Below, piece after piece: positions 47,145 to 58,345 of a stretch of DNA of 64,000 nucleotides; the first letter of the stretch is position 1, and each line of letters opens with the position of its first letter. The notes under the pieces were generated by a model that worked only from the letters and a program-made list of their open reading frames with translations, was not told the origin of the DNA and made no database searches. Source of the stretch: Gallionella sp. Its GTDB lineage: Bacteria; Pseudomonadota; Gammaproteobacteria; Burkholderiales; Gallionellaceae. The stretch covers positions 1-64,000 of the forward strand of contig JAQTTV010000001.1 of assembly GCA_028710565.1 (NCBI GenBank), given 5' to 3'. A program made the translations under genes and the position numbers.

Positions 47145-47689
47145 TTCAATTCCTTGTTTGCATCCATCAGATAATTATTTTTAGTACGAATATAGTGCTC
47201 GGCGGAATAGCGCAAATAGTTAATTTCCGAGTCGGTCAACGGACGCACTGCTTTGGCAGGTCGCCCCATATACAATATGCCACTTTCCAGTGTCTTTCCT
47301 GGTGAAATTAAACTGCCCGCCCCCACCATCACGCAATCAGGAATCACCACATCATCCATCACAATGGCACCCATCCCAATTAAGCATTCATTAGCGATGG
47401 TGCAGCCATGCAAAATCACACTATGCCCCACGGTCACATAGTCGCCAATAATCAGTGGTGAGCCATCGGGATGTTCGGGTGTTTTGTGCGACACATGACC
47501 CATGGTCAAATCTTGCACATTCGTGCCGCGCCCAATCACAATTCGATTCACATCGCCGCGTAACACCGTGTTGCACCAGACAGAACTATCCTCTCCAATT
47601 GTGACATCTCCAATTACTAGGCTGGAAGGATGGAGGTAGACGCGCTCACCGAGCACGGGGAGAGTGTTGAGGTAGGGAGAGATAGGCAT
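47141..47689 (-). CDS. Gamma-type carbonic anhydrase family protein (YrdA-like)
   Basis: The 182-residue left-handed beta-helix has hexapeptide repeats throughout. The metal-binding histidines are in MGHVSH and VGHSVILHG. YrdA/PaaY-like proteins have this fold; whether this one hydrates CO2 is not shown by the sequence. It is the first gene of a run to DUF2288 and apaH. Confidence 0.85.
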   Translation of the reverse strand: MPISPYLNTLPVLGERVYLHPSSLVIGDVTIGEDSSVWCNTVLRGDVNRIVIGRGTNVQDLTMGHVSHKTPEHPDGSPLIIGDYVTVGHSVILHGCTIANECLIGMGAIVMDDVVIPDCVMVGAGSLISPGKTLESGILYMGRPAKAVRPLTDSEINYLRYSAEHYIRTKNNYLMDANKELK

Positions 47690-47902
47690 GTTTAATTCAC
47701 TTCAGAGTTAAGTATCCACCGACTTATTCGGACTTTGTCTAGCCTGCACAAAGCTGAATCCAGTGAAAGCAAAGTACTAGATCGCTATTGCAAATCGAGA
47801 GCAAGTGTTCAAACCGATTGCGTAACTTATGCGAGAATCATTGAAATCGTGACGCACAAATTATCAATGAGCAGGTGGTTCGAATGTGACGGGTAAATGT
47901 GA

Positions 47903-48364
47903 TTAACCTTGAGTCCAAGGCAGTCCTTCCGCGCGCCAGCCGCTGAGCGTATTGCGATGTTGTTCGCCATCCAACTCGCCTTCAAAGCCGTCTAAAACGC
48001 CATAGCAAGCAGAGAAACCCGCTTGGGTGGCTGTGATGGCGGCAGCATGGGAACGTACGCCGCTACGACAAATAAACAGCACCAAGGATTCTTTGTCCAC
48101 TTGCTGATCCAAATGCGCTACAAAGTTAGGGTTAGGTTTCATGCCTGGATAAGTCAACCATTCAATTTCTGTGCAATCAATCTCATCACCGACGCGCCCG
48201 ACCCAATCTAACTCGGCACGGGTACGCACATCCACCAGCTTAGCATGAGGTGCTAGTTGCAATAATTCGTAAGCCTCAACGGAGGTAAGTGCGCCACGAT
48301 ACGCCAAGCCTTTTTCTTGTGCGCGTTGGTGTGCCGTTTCTAAAATAGCCGTAATTCTTCCCAT
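47903..48364 (-). CDS. Rhodanese-like sulfurtransferase
   Basis: The 153-residue, single rhodanese domain protein has active-site cysteine loop LFICRSGVRSHAAA and an early motif KLVDVRTRAELDWVGR. It is probably a cytoplasmic persulfide carrier. A conserved terminal block (GFEGELDGEQHRN, then GWRAEGLPW) is typical of the group often annotated as rhodanese-like sulfurtransferases in proteobacteria. It is divergent from the CDF transporter gene. Confidence 0.88.
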   Translation of the reverse strand: MGRITAILETAHQRAQEKGLAYRGALTSVEAYELLQLAPHAKLVDVRTRAELDWVGRVGDEIDCTEIEWLTYPGMKPNPNFVAHLDQQVDKESLVLFICRSGVRSHAAAITATQAGFSACYGVLDGFEGELDGEQHRNTLSGWRAEGLPWTQG

Positions 48365-48454
48365 TATGTTCTCACTTTAAATCAATTTACATCATCAAAA
48401 AGGCATCAACGGATGCTATGCTGCGCCGCCTGCCCGAATACTAGCGCAATCACT

Positions 48455-49630
48455 ATGAAAAATCATCGCCACGTACCCACGCATTCACCACAAACGTTTG
48501 AACCAGCCCATCCAGAACGCTTTGCTGCTGCACAAAAAAGCACTTGGGTGAGCATGGTCATCAATCTTGTACTCACTGTTTTGCAAGTGTTAGGTGGGAT
48601 CTTTGCCCATTCACAGGCACTTATGGCGGACGGGCTACATTCATTATCCGATTTATTGTCTGATATTCTTGTTCTATTTGCTAATCGTCATGGCAACCGT
48701 CATGCCGATGCCAAGCATCCTTACGGACATGCACGCGTTGAGACTGCAGCCACGTTGATTTTAGGCTGCTTTCTGGCTGTGCTGGGGGTGGGGCTATTAG
48801 TGACGGCCGCATTGCGCTTACAGCAACCACAAACCTTGCAAATCGTTAGTCCAATAGGGTTGGCTGTGGCAGTCATCGCACTCTTGGCAAAAGAAGGTAT
48901 GTTTCGCTACATGATGGCGGTGGCAAAACGGGTTCGCTCACAAATGCTCATCGCCAATGCTTGGCACGCGCGTTCAGATGCCGCCTCATCACTAGTCGTC
49001 GTAGTCGGCATCATCGGTAATTTGATGGGTTTTGCCTTTCTAGATTTAGTCGCGGCGGCCGTCGTGGGGGTCATGATTGGATACATGGGCTGGAAATTGG
49101 CCATTGAAGCTCTGGCAGAATTGATCGACACAGGACTAGAAGAAAGCGAAGTGGAAGCAATACGGCAGACACTACTCAATACACCAGGGGTGCGCAGCCT
49201 GCATGAACTTCGCACTCGCAAGATGGCTGACAACGCATTGGTCGATGCCCATATCATTGTTGATCCCAAGATCAGCGTATCTGAAGGACACTACATTGCT
49301 GAATCTGCTCGTCAAGCAGTACTAATGCAACATCACGTGATGGATGTCATGGTACATATCGACCCAGAAGATGACATCAAATGCAAACCCAACGTGAACC
49401 TACCTAACCGACTGGCTCTACTAGAAAAGTTATCCAGAGAACTGGAAATGCCGATCCTTATGCAACAGTCCGTCCTGTTTCATTACCTCAATGGTCAGGT
49501 AGAAGTGGAAATCCATTTATGTGACGACCAAAACGCGGCACAGATTTTGCAGCAACGCTGTGACACATTGTGTAAAAGCATGCCTATCTTCCGAAGCATT
49601 CAGGTGTTGAGTCACTGCGCACTAGATTAG
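48455..49630 (+). CDS. Cation diffusion facilitator family transporter
   Basis: The 391-residue inner-membrane metal:proton antiporter has six membrane segments (about residues 25-205). The metal-binding motifs are DGLHSLSDLLSD and HARSDAASSLVV. It has a cytoplasmic C-terminal domain (after 220), followed by a second ferredoxin-like segment at the end. Substrate (zinc, iron or manganese) is not decided by the sequence. The ATG at 48455 starts MKNHRHV; a longer frame from 48413 is possible. No clear ribosome-binding site is seen for either. Confidence 0.87.
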   Translation: MKNHRHVPTHSPQTFEPAHPERFAAAQKSTWVSMVINLVLTVLQVLGGIFAHSQALMADGLHSLSDLLSDILVLFANRHGNRHADAKHPYGHARVETAATLILGCFLAVLGVGLLVTAALRLQQPQTLQIVSPIGLAVAVIALLAKEGMFRYMMAVAKRVRSQMLIANAWHARSDAASSLVVVVGIIGNLMGFAFLDLVAAAVVGVMIGYMGWKLAIEALAELIDTGLEESEVEAIRQTLLNTPGVRSLHELRTRKMADNALVDAHIIVDPKISVSEGHYIAESARQAVLMQHHVMDVMVHIDPEDDIKCKPNVNLPNRLALLEKLSRELEMPILMQQSVLFHYLNGQVEVEIHLCDDQNAAQILQQRCDTLCKSMPIFRSIQVLSHCALD

Positions 49631-49636
49631 TGCGCA
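49616..49636 (+). promoter_or_regulatory. Predicted NtrC-binding site upstream of glnA
   Basis: TGCGCACTAGATTAGTGCGCA is a near-perfect dyad with the GCAC-N7-GTGC core of NtrC sites (49619-49622 and 49630-49633). It lies about 66 bases before the -24 element. It overlaps the stop codon of the preceding transporter gene. It could alternatively fold as a weak terminator, but no T-run follows. Confidence 0.55.
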
Positions 49637-49684
49637 GGCAATGGGTGCGCGCCCAATAACAGTGCAAATTTTTTATGCGCTGTC

Positions 49685-49700
49685 TGGCGCGAATATGGCA
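49685..49700 (+). promoter_or_regulatory. Sigma-54 (-24/-12) promoter candidate for glnA
   Basis: TGGCGCGAATATGGCA fits TGGCACG-N4-TTGCA with two mismatches and the required GG-N10-GC spacing. It would start transcription near 49711, about 90 bases before the glnA ATG. Confidence 0.6.
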
Positions 49701-49803
49701 AAATGCGCAACTGTGGCATGAAATAATTTAGATTTGTTTCAACCTTTTTGTACGGTAGTTTGGGTGATTCGATTTTTGCGGTTTATTTTTTGGAGAGTAA
49801 GTG

Positions 49804-51219
49804 ATGGCTATGACAGCAAATGATGTATTACAGTTAATTAAAGACCGCGATGTTAAGTTCGTGGATCTGCGTTTTACCGATACACGCGGTAAAGAACAAC
49901 ACGTTGGCGTACCTGCCAAATACGTGGGTTTGGATAAGTTTGAAGAAGGTCACGCATTCGATGGTTCTTCCATCGCGGGTTGGAAAGGCATTCAAGCTTC
50001 CGACATGTTGTTGATGCCACAAGCAGAAACTGCTTACATCGATCCCTTCATGGACGAAGTTACCTTAGTCATGACTTGCGACGTGGTTGAACCTTCTGAT
50101 GGTAAAGGCTACGACCGCGATCCACGTTCTATCGCAAAACGTGCTGAAGCCTATTTGAAATCCACAGGCATTGGCGACACTGCGTATTTTGGTCCAGAAC
50201 CAGAATTCTTCATTTTTGATTCCGTACAATGGAAAATTGACATGTCTGGTTGCTCCAGCAAGATCAATTCTGAAGAAGCGGCTTGGTCTTCTGGCGACAG
50301 CTTTGACGGTGGCAACACAGGTCATCGCCCAACTGTTAAAGGGGGCTACTTCCCAGTGCCACCCGTTGACAGCCTGAACGACATCCGTGCCGCAATGTGT
50401 TTGGCATTGGAAGACTTAGGCATTGAAGTGGAAGTGCATCACCACGAAGTGGCGACCGCAGGTCAATGTGAAATCGGTACCAAGTTCAACACCTTGGTAC
50501 GTCGCGCAGATCAAACCCAAACTTTGAAATACGTGGTATTCAACGTTGCACATCAATACGGCAAAACAGCCACCTTTATGCCTAAGCCTATCGTAGGTGA
50601 CAATGGTTCTGGTATGCATGTGCATCAATCCATCTGGAAAGATGGCAAAAACACCTTCGCAGGCAATGGCTACGCTGGCTTGTCCGAAACCGCGCTGTAC
50701 TACATCGGCGGTATTATCAAGCACGCAAAGGCATTGAACGCGATTACCAATCCAGGAACAAACTCCTACAAACGTTTAGTGCCTCACTACGAGGCACCAA
50801 CGAAGTTGGCGTACTCTGCTAAGAACCGTTCCGCTTCGATCCGTATTCCTCACGTCGCCAGCGACAAGGCTCGTCGTATCGAAACACGTTTCCCAGATCC
50901 TTCTGCTAACCCATACTTGTGCTTCGCGGCATTGATGATGGCGGGCTTGGACGGTATCCAAAACAAGATTCACCCTGGCGATCCAGCAGACAAGAACTTG
51001 TACGACTTGCCACCAGAAGAAGATGCAAAAATCCCAACCGTATGTACTTCGTTGGAACAAGCATTGGACAGCCTGAACGCAGACCGTGAATTCTTGACTC
51101 GCGGTGGTGTATTCTCGAATGATTTCATTGATGCCTACATCAACCTGAAAATGGACGAAGTCAATCGCTTCCGCATGACCACTCACCCAATCGAATTCGA
51201 GATGTATTACAGCCTGTAA
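49804..51219 (+). CDS. glnA: Glutamine synthetase type I
   Basis: The 471-residue class I enzyme joins ammonium to glutamate. Landmarks are [49 protein letters not shown] and RIPHVAS. The adenylylation loop tyrosine is in [10 protein letters not shown], so GlnE control is expected. GGAGAG stands six bases before the ATG at 49804 (MAMTAND). It is preceded by sigma-54/NtrC-like elements and followed by a strong stem-loop. Confidence 0.97.
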   Translation: MAMTANDVLQLIKDRDVKFVDLRFTDTRGKEQHVGVPAKYVGLDKFEEGHAFDGSSIAGWKGIQASDMLLMPQAETAYIDPFMDEVTLVMTCDVVEPSDGKGYDRDPRSIAKRAEAYLKSTGIGDTAYFGPEPEFFIFDSVQWKIDMSGCSSKINSEEAAWSSGDSFDGGNTGHRPTVKGGYFPVPPVDSLNDIRAAMCLALEDLGIEVEVHHHEVATAGQCEIGTKFNTLVRRADQTQTLKYVVFNVAHQYGKTATFMPKPIVGDNGSGMHVHQSIWKDGKNTFAGNGYAGLSETALYYIGGIIKHAKALNAITNPGTNSYKRLVPHYEAPTKLAYSAKNRSASIRIPHVASDKARRIETRFPDPSANPYLCFAALMMAGLDGIQNKIHPGDPADKNLYDLPPEEDAKIPTVCTSLEQALDSLNADREFLTRGGVFSNDFIDAYINLKMDEVNRFRMTTHPIEFEMYYSL

Positions 51220-51260
51220 TTCGATGACGTATCCGCGAACCTTGCAAAAGGTTCGCTCTA

Positions 51261-51300
51261 AAGAAGGCGAAAAACGTGTTGCTGCGTTTTTCGCCTTCTT
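51261..51300 (+). terminator. Stem-loop terminator after glnA
   Basis: AAGAAGGCGAAAAACG (51261-51276) pairs over all 16 positions with 51285-51300 across an 8-base loop. The A-run in the stem and T-run on the other side suggest it can work in both directions. Only a weak T-run follows. Confidence 0.8.
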
Positions 51301-51384
51301 GCTTTAAGCTCGCTCATATCATAGTGCTCATCAAGGTGCATCTTATGTCAAATGCACTTTTCGCAAGAAAATGATGCTGCCGCA

Positions 51385-51410
51385 CTTGAAATCTATCTAT
51401 TCGCCCTAAC
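51385..51410 (+). promoter_or_regulatory. Candidate heat-shock (sigma-32) promoter for groESL
   Basis: CTTGAAATC, then about 13 bases, then CCCTAAC resembles the sigma-32 consensus CTTGAA-N(11-16)-CCCCATNT, at the correct distance from groES (72 bases). Confidence 0.5.
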
Positions 51411-51411
51411 C

Positions 51412-51438
51412 TTGTCACCTGTTGGCGAAGAGTGCTAA
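51412..51438 (+). promoter_or_regulatory. Degenerate CIRCE (HrcA) element upstream of groES
   Basis: The right half GAGTGCTAA (51430-51438) is perfect. The left half at 51412-51420 (TTGTCACCT) keeps only five of nine positions, with the standard 9-base spacer. It may still bind HrcA weakly or may be decayed. Confidence 0.5.
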
Positions 51439-51481
51439 TCTTTGCCACCTTCTATTAATCTATTTTTAGGAAACCTCAAAT

Positions 51482-51772
51482 ATGAAAATTCGTCCTTTGC
51501 ATGATCGTGTGATCGTTAAACGTATGGAAGAAGAACGTAGAACTGCATCAGGTATTTTTATTCCAGATGCGGCTGCTGAAAAGCCAGATCAAGGTGAAAT
51601 CGTTGCTGTGGGCAATGGCAAAGTGGGCGATGACGGTAAAGTACGCGCCATGGACGTTAAAGTCGGTGACCGTATTTTGTTCGGTAAATATGCTGGTCAA
51701 ACCTTCAAAATGGACGGTCAAGAACTGTTGACCATGCGCGAAGATGACATCATTGGCGTAGTTGAAGCCTAA
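51482..51772 (+). CDS. groES: Co-chaperonin GroES
   Basis: The 96-residue lid of the chaperonin opens [18 protein letters not shown]. The mobile loop is [18 protein letters not shown], and [12 protein letters not shown] closes the beta-barrel. It is followed after 98 bases by groEL. It is probably under heat-shock control, with a candidate sigma-32 element and a degenerate CIRCE operator upstream. Confidence 0.97.
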   Translation: MKIRPLHDRVIVKRMEEERRTASGIFIPDAAAEKPDQGEIVAVGNGKVGDDGKVRAMDVKVGDRILFGKYAGQTFKMDGQELLTMREDDIIGVVEA

Positions 51773-51846
51773 TCCAAACCCAAGCCCTAATCGTGGGTGA
51801 AAGGTGTCGGCAGATTTGCCAGCTACTCACCGCAGCGAACTTATAA

Positions 51847-53508
<1,662 letters not shown>

Positions 53509-53526
53509 TCGTTTAGTTTCACCCTT

Positions 53527-53552
53527 AAAACCCCGCGCAAGCGGGGTTTTTT
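53527..53552 (+). terminator. Intrinsic terminator after groEL
   Basis: AAAACCCCGC, a GCAA loop and GCGGGGTTTT, followed by TT. This ends the groESL unit. The rest of the gap (53553-53823) before the diguanylate cyclase gene holds no feature I can support. Confidence 0.92.
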
Positions 53553-53823
53553 GTTGTTGCTCACCCGCGTGGTATGTTGTGTACCTCAGCGATTCACGGC
53601 ACACCTTTTTTAAAAAAATCGTCATCAAGTCTGCCACTGAAGCTGCTCAAGAGATTATTCTCAACTTTAAATAAGCAATATATTCAAGATGCGGTGAGTG
53701 GATTGTAAAACCTACGTGATCTAATGAGTGGGGAACAATTCTTGACTAACCATTACACTTGCATTCATCGCCAAGCAAAAGTCTTCCCGTGCTTCAAGTT
53801 TGAAGTGCAACCGCATGTTCGTG

Positions 53824-56037
53824 CTATGTGTCCGTGCGCTGCATATTTTCCTGATAAAGTTTGACAGTGTCACGGCCGATAGTTTTAGCGTAATACATGG
53901 CGGTATCCGCATTTTTGATCAGCTGATTTTCCTCGTCCGCGTGTTCAGGGTAGAGTGCGATCCCCGTGCTCGACGAAATTTGTAGATCGTGACCAGCCAA
54001 TGCCATAGGCAGGTTGAGCACTTGACGGATTTTCTCGGCGACACCTATTGCATCTTGCTCAGCTTCAACGATGGGCAATAGCACCACAAATTCATCTCCT
54101 CCGATACGTGCCACAGTGTCAGATTCACGTAGGCATGCTTGGATACGTCGAGCGACTTCTTTCAGAACCAAATCACCCACGCCGTGACCCAGTGTGTCAT
54201 TGATGGGTTTGAACTTATCTAAGTCGAGAAACATCAACGCTAGATGCAAATGGTTGCGTTTTGCAGCCGTCAGGGCTTGTTGTAGGCGGGCTTCAAAAAG
54301 CGTTCGATTGGGCAAATTGGTCAGCGGATCATAATGGGCGAGATGTTGTATTTGCTCTTCCATCGCTTTCCGATCAGAAATATCATAAAACCAACCCAAT
54401 ACAGAAGGATCGCCATGATAATCAAGCTGCAAGTAAGATGCTAATGCCCATTTTGTAGTTAAGGGTTCGTTGGGGATGTGTAGTTCTACTAGCTTGTTGC
54501 TCACTCGCCCTTCTTCGCTAATCTGTGCGAGCACATCCTCATAATCTCGCGGGTTGGCATAATACTGTTTGGGATTGATGCCAATGACTTCATTAGGTGT
54601 CAGACCAACTAATTCGGCATAACGCTGATTGGCGAATACCACCTGACACGTTGCACACTGGGTAATGCGAACGGCAATTGGGCTATTCTCCAATATAAAG
54701 CGGAAACGTTCTTCACTTTGACGTATCGCTTCTTCATTCTGCTTCCGTTGAGTAATATCCACTTTCGCGGCTACGTAATGAGTCAGGATGCCAGCCTTGT
54801 TTTTTACAGGCGAAATGTGCGCCTCTTCCCAATAAATCTCACCATTTTGGCGTTTGTTAATCAACTCGCCTTGCCACATTTGACCGCTGACAAGGGTGCT
54901 CCATAGGGCCAAATAAGTTTCTTCAGGTGTTAATCCTGATTTCAAAATACGCGGATTTTGTCCGATTGCATCTTGCAATGGGTAACCCGTGACTTCGGTA
55001 AATCGCGGATTGACATACTCGATGTTGGCATCCACATCGGTAATCACGATGGAAATGGGACTTTGCTCAATAGCGGCGAAAAGCGTACGAAGTTTTAAAT
55101 CAAAGGCAAGTTGATCTACTTTACGTCTATAGAGCAAATATCCCGATAGGCTTAGAAAGACGAATACAACAGGGGTGATGTACTTTATAAAATCTCGCCA
55201 AGTCACGTCCTTATCTTCGTAGAGACCGAACCATTTTTCGTACAGTGTGCGGTATGTGCCATTGGATTTGGCAATGGCTAGCCCTTCGTTGAGTTTACCT
55301 AATAACTCTGACTGTCCTTCGCGTATCGCAAAGGAAAATTTTTGAGAAAACCCCGCTTTTGCACGTGCTTCAATTGTATTGAGTTCCAATTCTCGCAGTG
55401 TTTTTATCCCCGTCAGCTTGCCTAGCAACATTGCGTCGTGCTTGCCCGATGCGAGTAGATTTAAGCCTTCGGCTGCGGTTCCGACCAAAACCAGTTGCTT
55501 TTCCCAACCTTTTGAGAGGGCATAGTCGTGTGCTAGATCCGCTTTGAGTACGATGATCGATTTATTTGCAAGGTCATTTTCTGAGTGGATAACTGCATTA
55601 TCTTTGCGCACAAAGATTGCGCCATGAATGATGACATGCGGTACGGTAAAGTCAGCAAACTGATGGCGTGCATCAGAGTAGGCGAGGTTGATTAGGACAT
55701 CAATCTTGCCGTCTTTGAAATCTTGCAAAATCTCATGGAACGGCGCGACGTGAATGGTGTAGTTGAGATTGGCCTCTTTAGCGACAGCTTTCCACAAATC
55801 AACCGTGAAACCGCCTGCAGTGGCATCGGTCATGCCTGTCGCAAAGGGTGGGTAGTCTTGCTCGCTGCCGACCACCAGTACCGCTTTTTGTGCCTGAAGG
55901 TGCGACTGTGTATGAGCAGCGGCAACTTCTGCCCAAGTTTGATTGCTTGCAACAAGCAGTATTAGCATGATGATGCTAATACTCAGCCATAAACTAGAAT
56001 GGAAGAGCTGGTGTGTGAGTTTATTGAGTAATGGCAT
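53824..56037 (-). CDS. Diguanylate cyclase with periplasmic amino-acid-binding-like sensor and PAS domains
   Basis: The 737-residue membrane protein has an N-terminal signal/anchor segment, then an SBP_bac_3-like periplasmic domain (about 50-275; DYPPFA, FTVDLWKAVAKEA, GKIDVLINLAYSD). A membrane segment follows (FIKYITPVVFVFLSLSGYLLY), then two PAS domains (AAIEQSPISIVITD and FILENSPIAVRI) and a GGDEF domain. The active site is GGDEF, and an RxxD inhibitory I-site (RESD) lies five residues before it, so it should make c-di-GMP and be product-inhibited. It is probably a chemosensor. It stands alone between groEL and kdsD. Confidence 0.9.
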   Translation of the reverse strand: MPLLNKLTHQLFHSSLWLSISIIMLILLVASNQTWAEVAAAHTQSHLQAQKAVLVVGSEQDYPPFATGMTDATAGGFTVDLWKAVAKEANLNYTIHVAPFHEILQDFKDGKIDVLINLAYSDARHQFADFTVPHVIIHGAIFVRKDNAVIHSENDLANKSIIVLKADLAHDYALSKGWEKQLVLVGTAAEGLNLLASGKHDAMLLGKLTGIKTLRELELNTIEARAKAGFSQKFSFAIREGQSELLGKLNEGLAIAKSNGTYRTLYEKWFGLYEDKDVTWRDFIKYITPVVFVFLSLSGYLLYRRKVDQLAFDLKLRTLFAAIEQSPISIVITDVDANIEYVNPRFTEVTGYPLQDAIGQNPRILKSGLTPEETYLALWSTLVSGQMWQGELINKRQNGEIYWEEAHISPVKNKAGILTHYVAAKVDITQRKQNEEAIRQSEERFRFILENSPIAVRITQCATCQVVFANQRYAELVGLTPNEVIGINPKQYYANPRDYEDVLAQISEEGRVSNKLVELHIPNEPLTTKWALASYLQLDYHGDPSVLGWFYDISDRKAMEEQIQHLAHYDPLTNLPNRTLFEARLQQALTAAKRNHLHLALMFLDLDKFKPINDTLGHGVGDLVLKEVARRIQACLRESDTVARIGGDEFVVLLPIVEAEQDAIGVAEKIRQVLNLPMALAGHDLQISSSTGIALYPEHADEENQLIKNADTAMYYAKTIGRDTVKLYQENMQRTDT

Positions 56038-56243
56038 TTTTCGGGAATGCGCTTGGTGGTAAAGATTGATTTGCTATGAATTATTCTATCACTATAACGG
56101 TGAGTGTCAGACATTGCTAACGAAAGGGAAATCGCTCGAAGTCACGAAACAGTGCAATTTACAAGTATAGAAATAGCGGGGATGCCGTCAATTCACTGAA
56201 TGCACTTTTTGTTTTCTCTGCAATGCCGCTTATAATGCGCCCT

Positions 56244-57230
56244 ATGAAAAATTCTCTCCTTATTTCCGATCACGCGCTGGAGCTAGGACGCGAAGTATTG
56301 CGTATTGAAGCCGATGCTGTTTTAGCTTTGTCACAACGACTTGATGTCTCGTTCTTAGCTGCGTTAAATGTGATACTTAATTGTTCAGGTCGCGTGATTG
56401 TCAGCGGCATGGGCAAATCAGGACATATTGCGCGCAAAATTGCGGCAACCTTGTCTAGCACGGGTACGCCCGCTTATTTTGTCCATCCTGGGGAAGCCAG
56501 TCATGGCGATTTGGGTATGATTACCCCTAACGATGTGATTATCGCGTTATCGTATTCAGGCGAAAGCCAAGAATTAATGACTATCGTGCCCGTGATTAAA
56601 CGTCAAGGGGCGAAGTTGATTAGTTTGACGGGCAAGCCGTCGTCGAGCTTGGCATTGGCGGCGGATGTGCATTTGAACGCGGCGGTGGATAAAGAAGCTT
56701 GTCCGATGGGACTTGCCCCGACTGCCAGTACCACGGCGGCATTGGCGTTGGGCGACGCGCTGGCGGTGGCGTTGTTGGATGCTAAAGGATTTAGCGCGCA
56801 AGATTTTGCCCGTTCCCATCCTGGCGGAAGCTTGGGGCGACGCTTGTTGACCCATGTCCGAGATATTATGCGGGTGGGTGAGCGTATTCCTGCGGTGGAT
56901 GAAGCCGCTATGCTGAGTCATGCACTGTTGGAAATTTCGCGAAAAGGGGTCGGTATGACCGCTGTGGTGGATGCCGAGCAGCTTGTGCTGGGGATTTACA
57001 CCGATGGCGACTTGCGTCGCACCTTGGCTAAAAATTTAGATTTCAACACCACATCCGTGCGCAGTGTAATGTCGTCGAACCCACGCTGTATTAGTCCAGA
57101 TGCGCTGGCGGTGGATGCGGTGCAAACCATGGAACAGTACAATATTAGCCAAATATTGGTGGTGGATACAGAGAATAAGCTGGTTGGTGCGTTGAATATG
57201 CACGACTTATTACACGCCAAAGTCATTTAA
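56244..57230 (+). CDS. kdsD: Arabinose-5-phosphate isomerase KdsD
   Basis: The 328-residue protein converts ribulose-5-phosphate to arabinose-5-phosphate for Kdo. It has a SIS domain (VIVSGMGKSGHIARKIAATLSSTGTPA, then HPGEASHGDLGM and SYSGESQELM) and two CBS domains in the C-terminal half (VRDIMRVG, VRSVMSSNP). The ATG at 56244 begins MKNSLLI; the frame opens earlier at 56223. It is first in the operon to rapZ. Confidence 0.94.
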   Translation: MKNSLLISDHALELGREVLRIEADAVLALSQRLDVSFLAALNVILNCSGRVIVSGMGKSGHIARKIAATLSSTGTPAYFVHPGEASHGDLGMITPNDVIIALSYSGESQELMTIVPVIKRQGAKLISLTGKPSSSLALAADVHLNAAVDKEACPMGLAPTASTTAALALGDALAVALLDAKGFSAQDFARSHPGGSLGRRLLTHVRDIMRVGERIPAVDEAAMLSHALLEISRKGVGMTAVVDAEQLVLGIYTDGDLRRTLAKNLDFNTTSVRSVMSSNPRCISPDALAVDAVQTMEQYNISQILVVDTENKLVGALNMHDLLHAKVI

Positions 57231-57254
57231 CCCTTACCCTTTCAGGAGAAAAAC

Positions 57255-57773
57255 ATGTTGCTCAGTCGTGCCAAATTGATTCGTGCGGTCGCTTTTGATG
57301 TGGATGGTGTGATGACAGATGGGGGGTTATATTTGTCGGATAGTGGTGAGGAGTTTAAACGCTTCAATTCCTTGGATGGGCAAGGTATCAAAATGTTGCG
57401 CGATAGCGGATTTGAGGTGGCAATTATCACGGGTCGTACATCCAATTGCGTGGCTCTGCGAGCCAAAAACTTGGGAATCACACATGTTTATCAAGGTGTA
57501 GAAGACAAGCTCGCCGCCATGATTGATTTTCTGGAGCAAGTCAAATTACCCCGTGATGCTGCCGCGTATATGGGCGATGATGTGGTGGATTTGCGCGTGA
57601 TGCAAAATATGGGGTTTGCTATTAGCGTGCCTGATGCACCTCAGTTCGTGCGAGAGCACGCAAATTATGTGACGCAACGTCGCGGTGGGCATGGCGCGGT
57701 GCGCGAAGTCTGTGAGTTTTTCCTCTCTACGCAAGGCTTGCTGGATGCGCAATTTGCTCGGTTCGTGCAATGA
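57255..57773 (+). CDS. kdsC: 3-deoxy-D-manno-octulosonate 8-phosphate phosphatase KdsC
   Basis: The 172-residue HAD phosphatase lacks a cap, as is usual for KdsC (tetrameric). Motif I is FDVDGVMTDGGLYL. It has the family signature EEFKRFNSLDGQGIKML, motif II ITGRTSN and motif IV MGDDVVDLRVM. AGGAG precedes the ATG. It removes the 8-phosphate from Kdo-8P. It overlaps lptC by four bases. Confidence 0.95.
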   Translation: MLLSRAKLIRAVAFDVDGVMTDGGLYLSDSGEEFKRFNSLDGQGIKMLRDSGFEVAIITGRTSNCVALRAKNLGITHVYQGVEDKLAAMIDFLEQVKLPRDAAAYMGDDVVDLRVMQNMGFAISVPDAPQFVREHANYVTQRRGGHGAVREVCEFFLSTQGLLDAQFARFVQ

Positions 57774-58345
57774 TCCATGCTTCACGCATACGTCATTGGT
57801 TGCCTTTGTTGCCATTGTTGGGTTTGTTGGCGGTAACCTACTGGTTAAATGAGCAGGTGCAACCCGAAAAAATCCTATCTGACCGTCATGCTGAACATTT
57901 TCCCGATGCGATTATGGAACGTTTTTCAGCCATTGCGCTTGATGAGCGGGGTAAACCGCGCGGCATCATGGCGGGTCAAAAGTTATTGCATTACTCCGAT
58001 GACGATAGCACTGAGGTGATTGCGCCGCATGTGACGAGTTTATCTGTCGATCATCCGCCAGTGCATATCACGGCTCTGCATGCGTCGATTTCCAGTAAAG
58101 GGGATGAAATTTTTTTTGATCGCGCGGTGCGGGTGTTGCGGGTTGCCAACGCGCAACGTGTTGCACTGACGATGGATACCGAGTCTCTTCGAGTGATTCC
58201 TGATAAGGATTGGTGCGAAACGGATAGACCTGTGCGTATCGTGGAAGGTCAAAACATACTGACTGCCATTGGCATGGAAATGGACAATCAAACACGGCTC
58301 ATAAAATTGCGTGCACAAGTGAAAAGCGATTATGTACAACCTTAA
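57770..58345 (+). CDS. lptC: LPS export ABC transporter periplasmic protein LptC
   Basis: The 191-residue, single-pass protein has a membrane segment at residues 7-25 (WLPLLPLLGLLAVTYWL). A periplasmic beta-jellyroll (LptC/YrbK) follows, with LDERGKPRGIMAGQKLLHY and repeated D/T strands. It links LptBFG to the LptA bridge. Genes overlap on both sides: four bases with kdsC and 14 with lptA. Confidence 0.88.
   Translation: MIHASRIRHWLPLLPLLGLLAVTYWLNEQVQPEKILSDRHAEHFPDAIMERFSAIALDERGKPRGIMAGQKLLHYSDDDSTEVIAPHVTSLSVDHPPVHITALHASISSKGDEIFFDRAVRVLRVANAQRVALTMDTESLRVIPDKDWCETDRPVRIVEGQNILTAIGMEMDNQTRLIKLRAQVKSDYVQP

Noticed and set aside
47690-47902. Small genes in the gap between the carbonic anhydrase-like and rhodanese genes
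   Set aside because: No open frame with a start and ribosome-binding site and no repeat was found there.
49640-49680. Second NtrC site near glnA (GGTGCGCGCC and AGTGCA words)
   Set aside because: Half-site spacing does not match GCAC-N7-GTGC.
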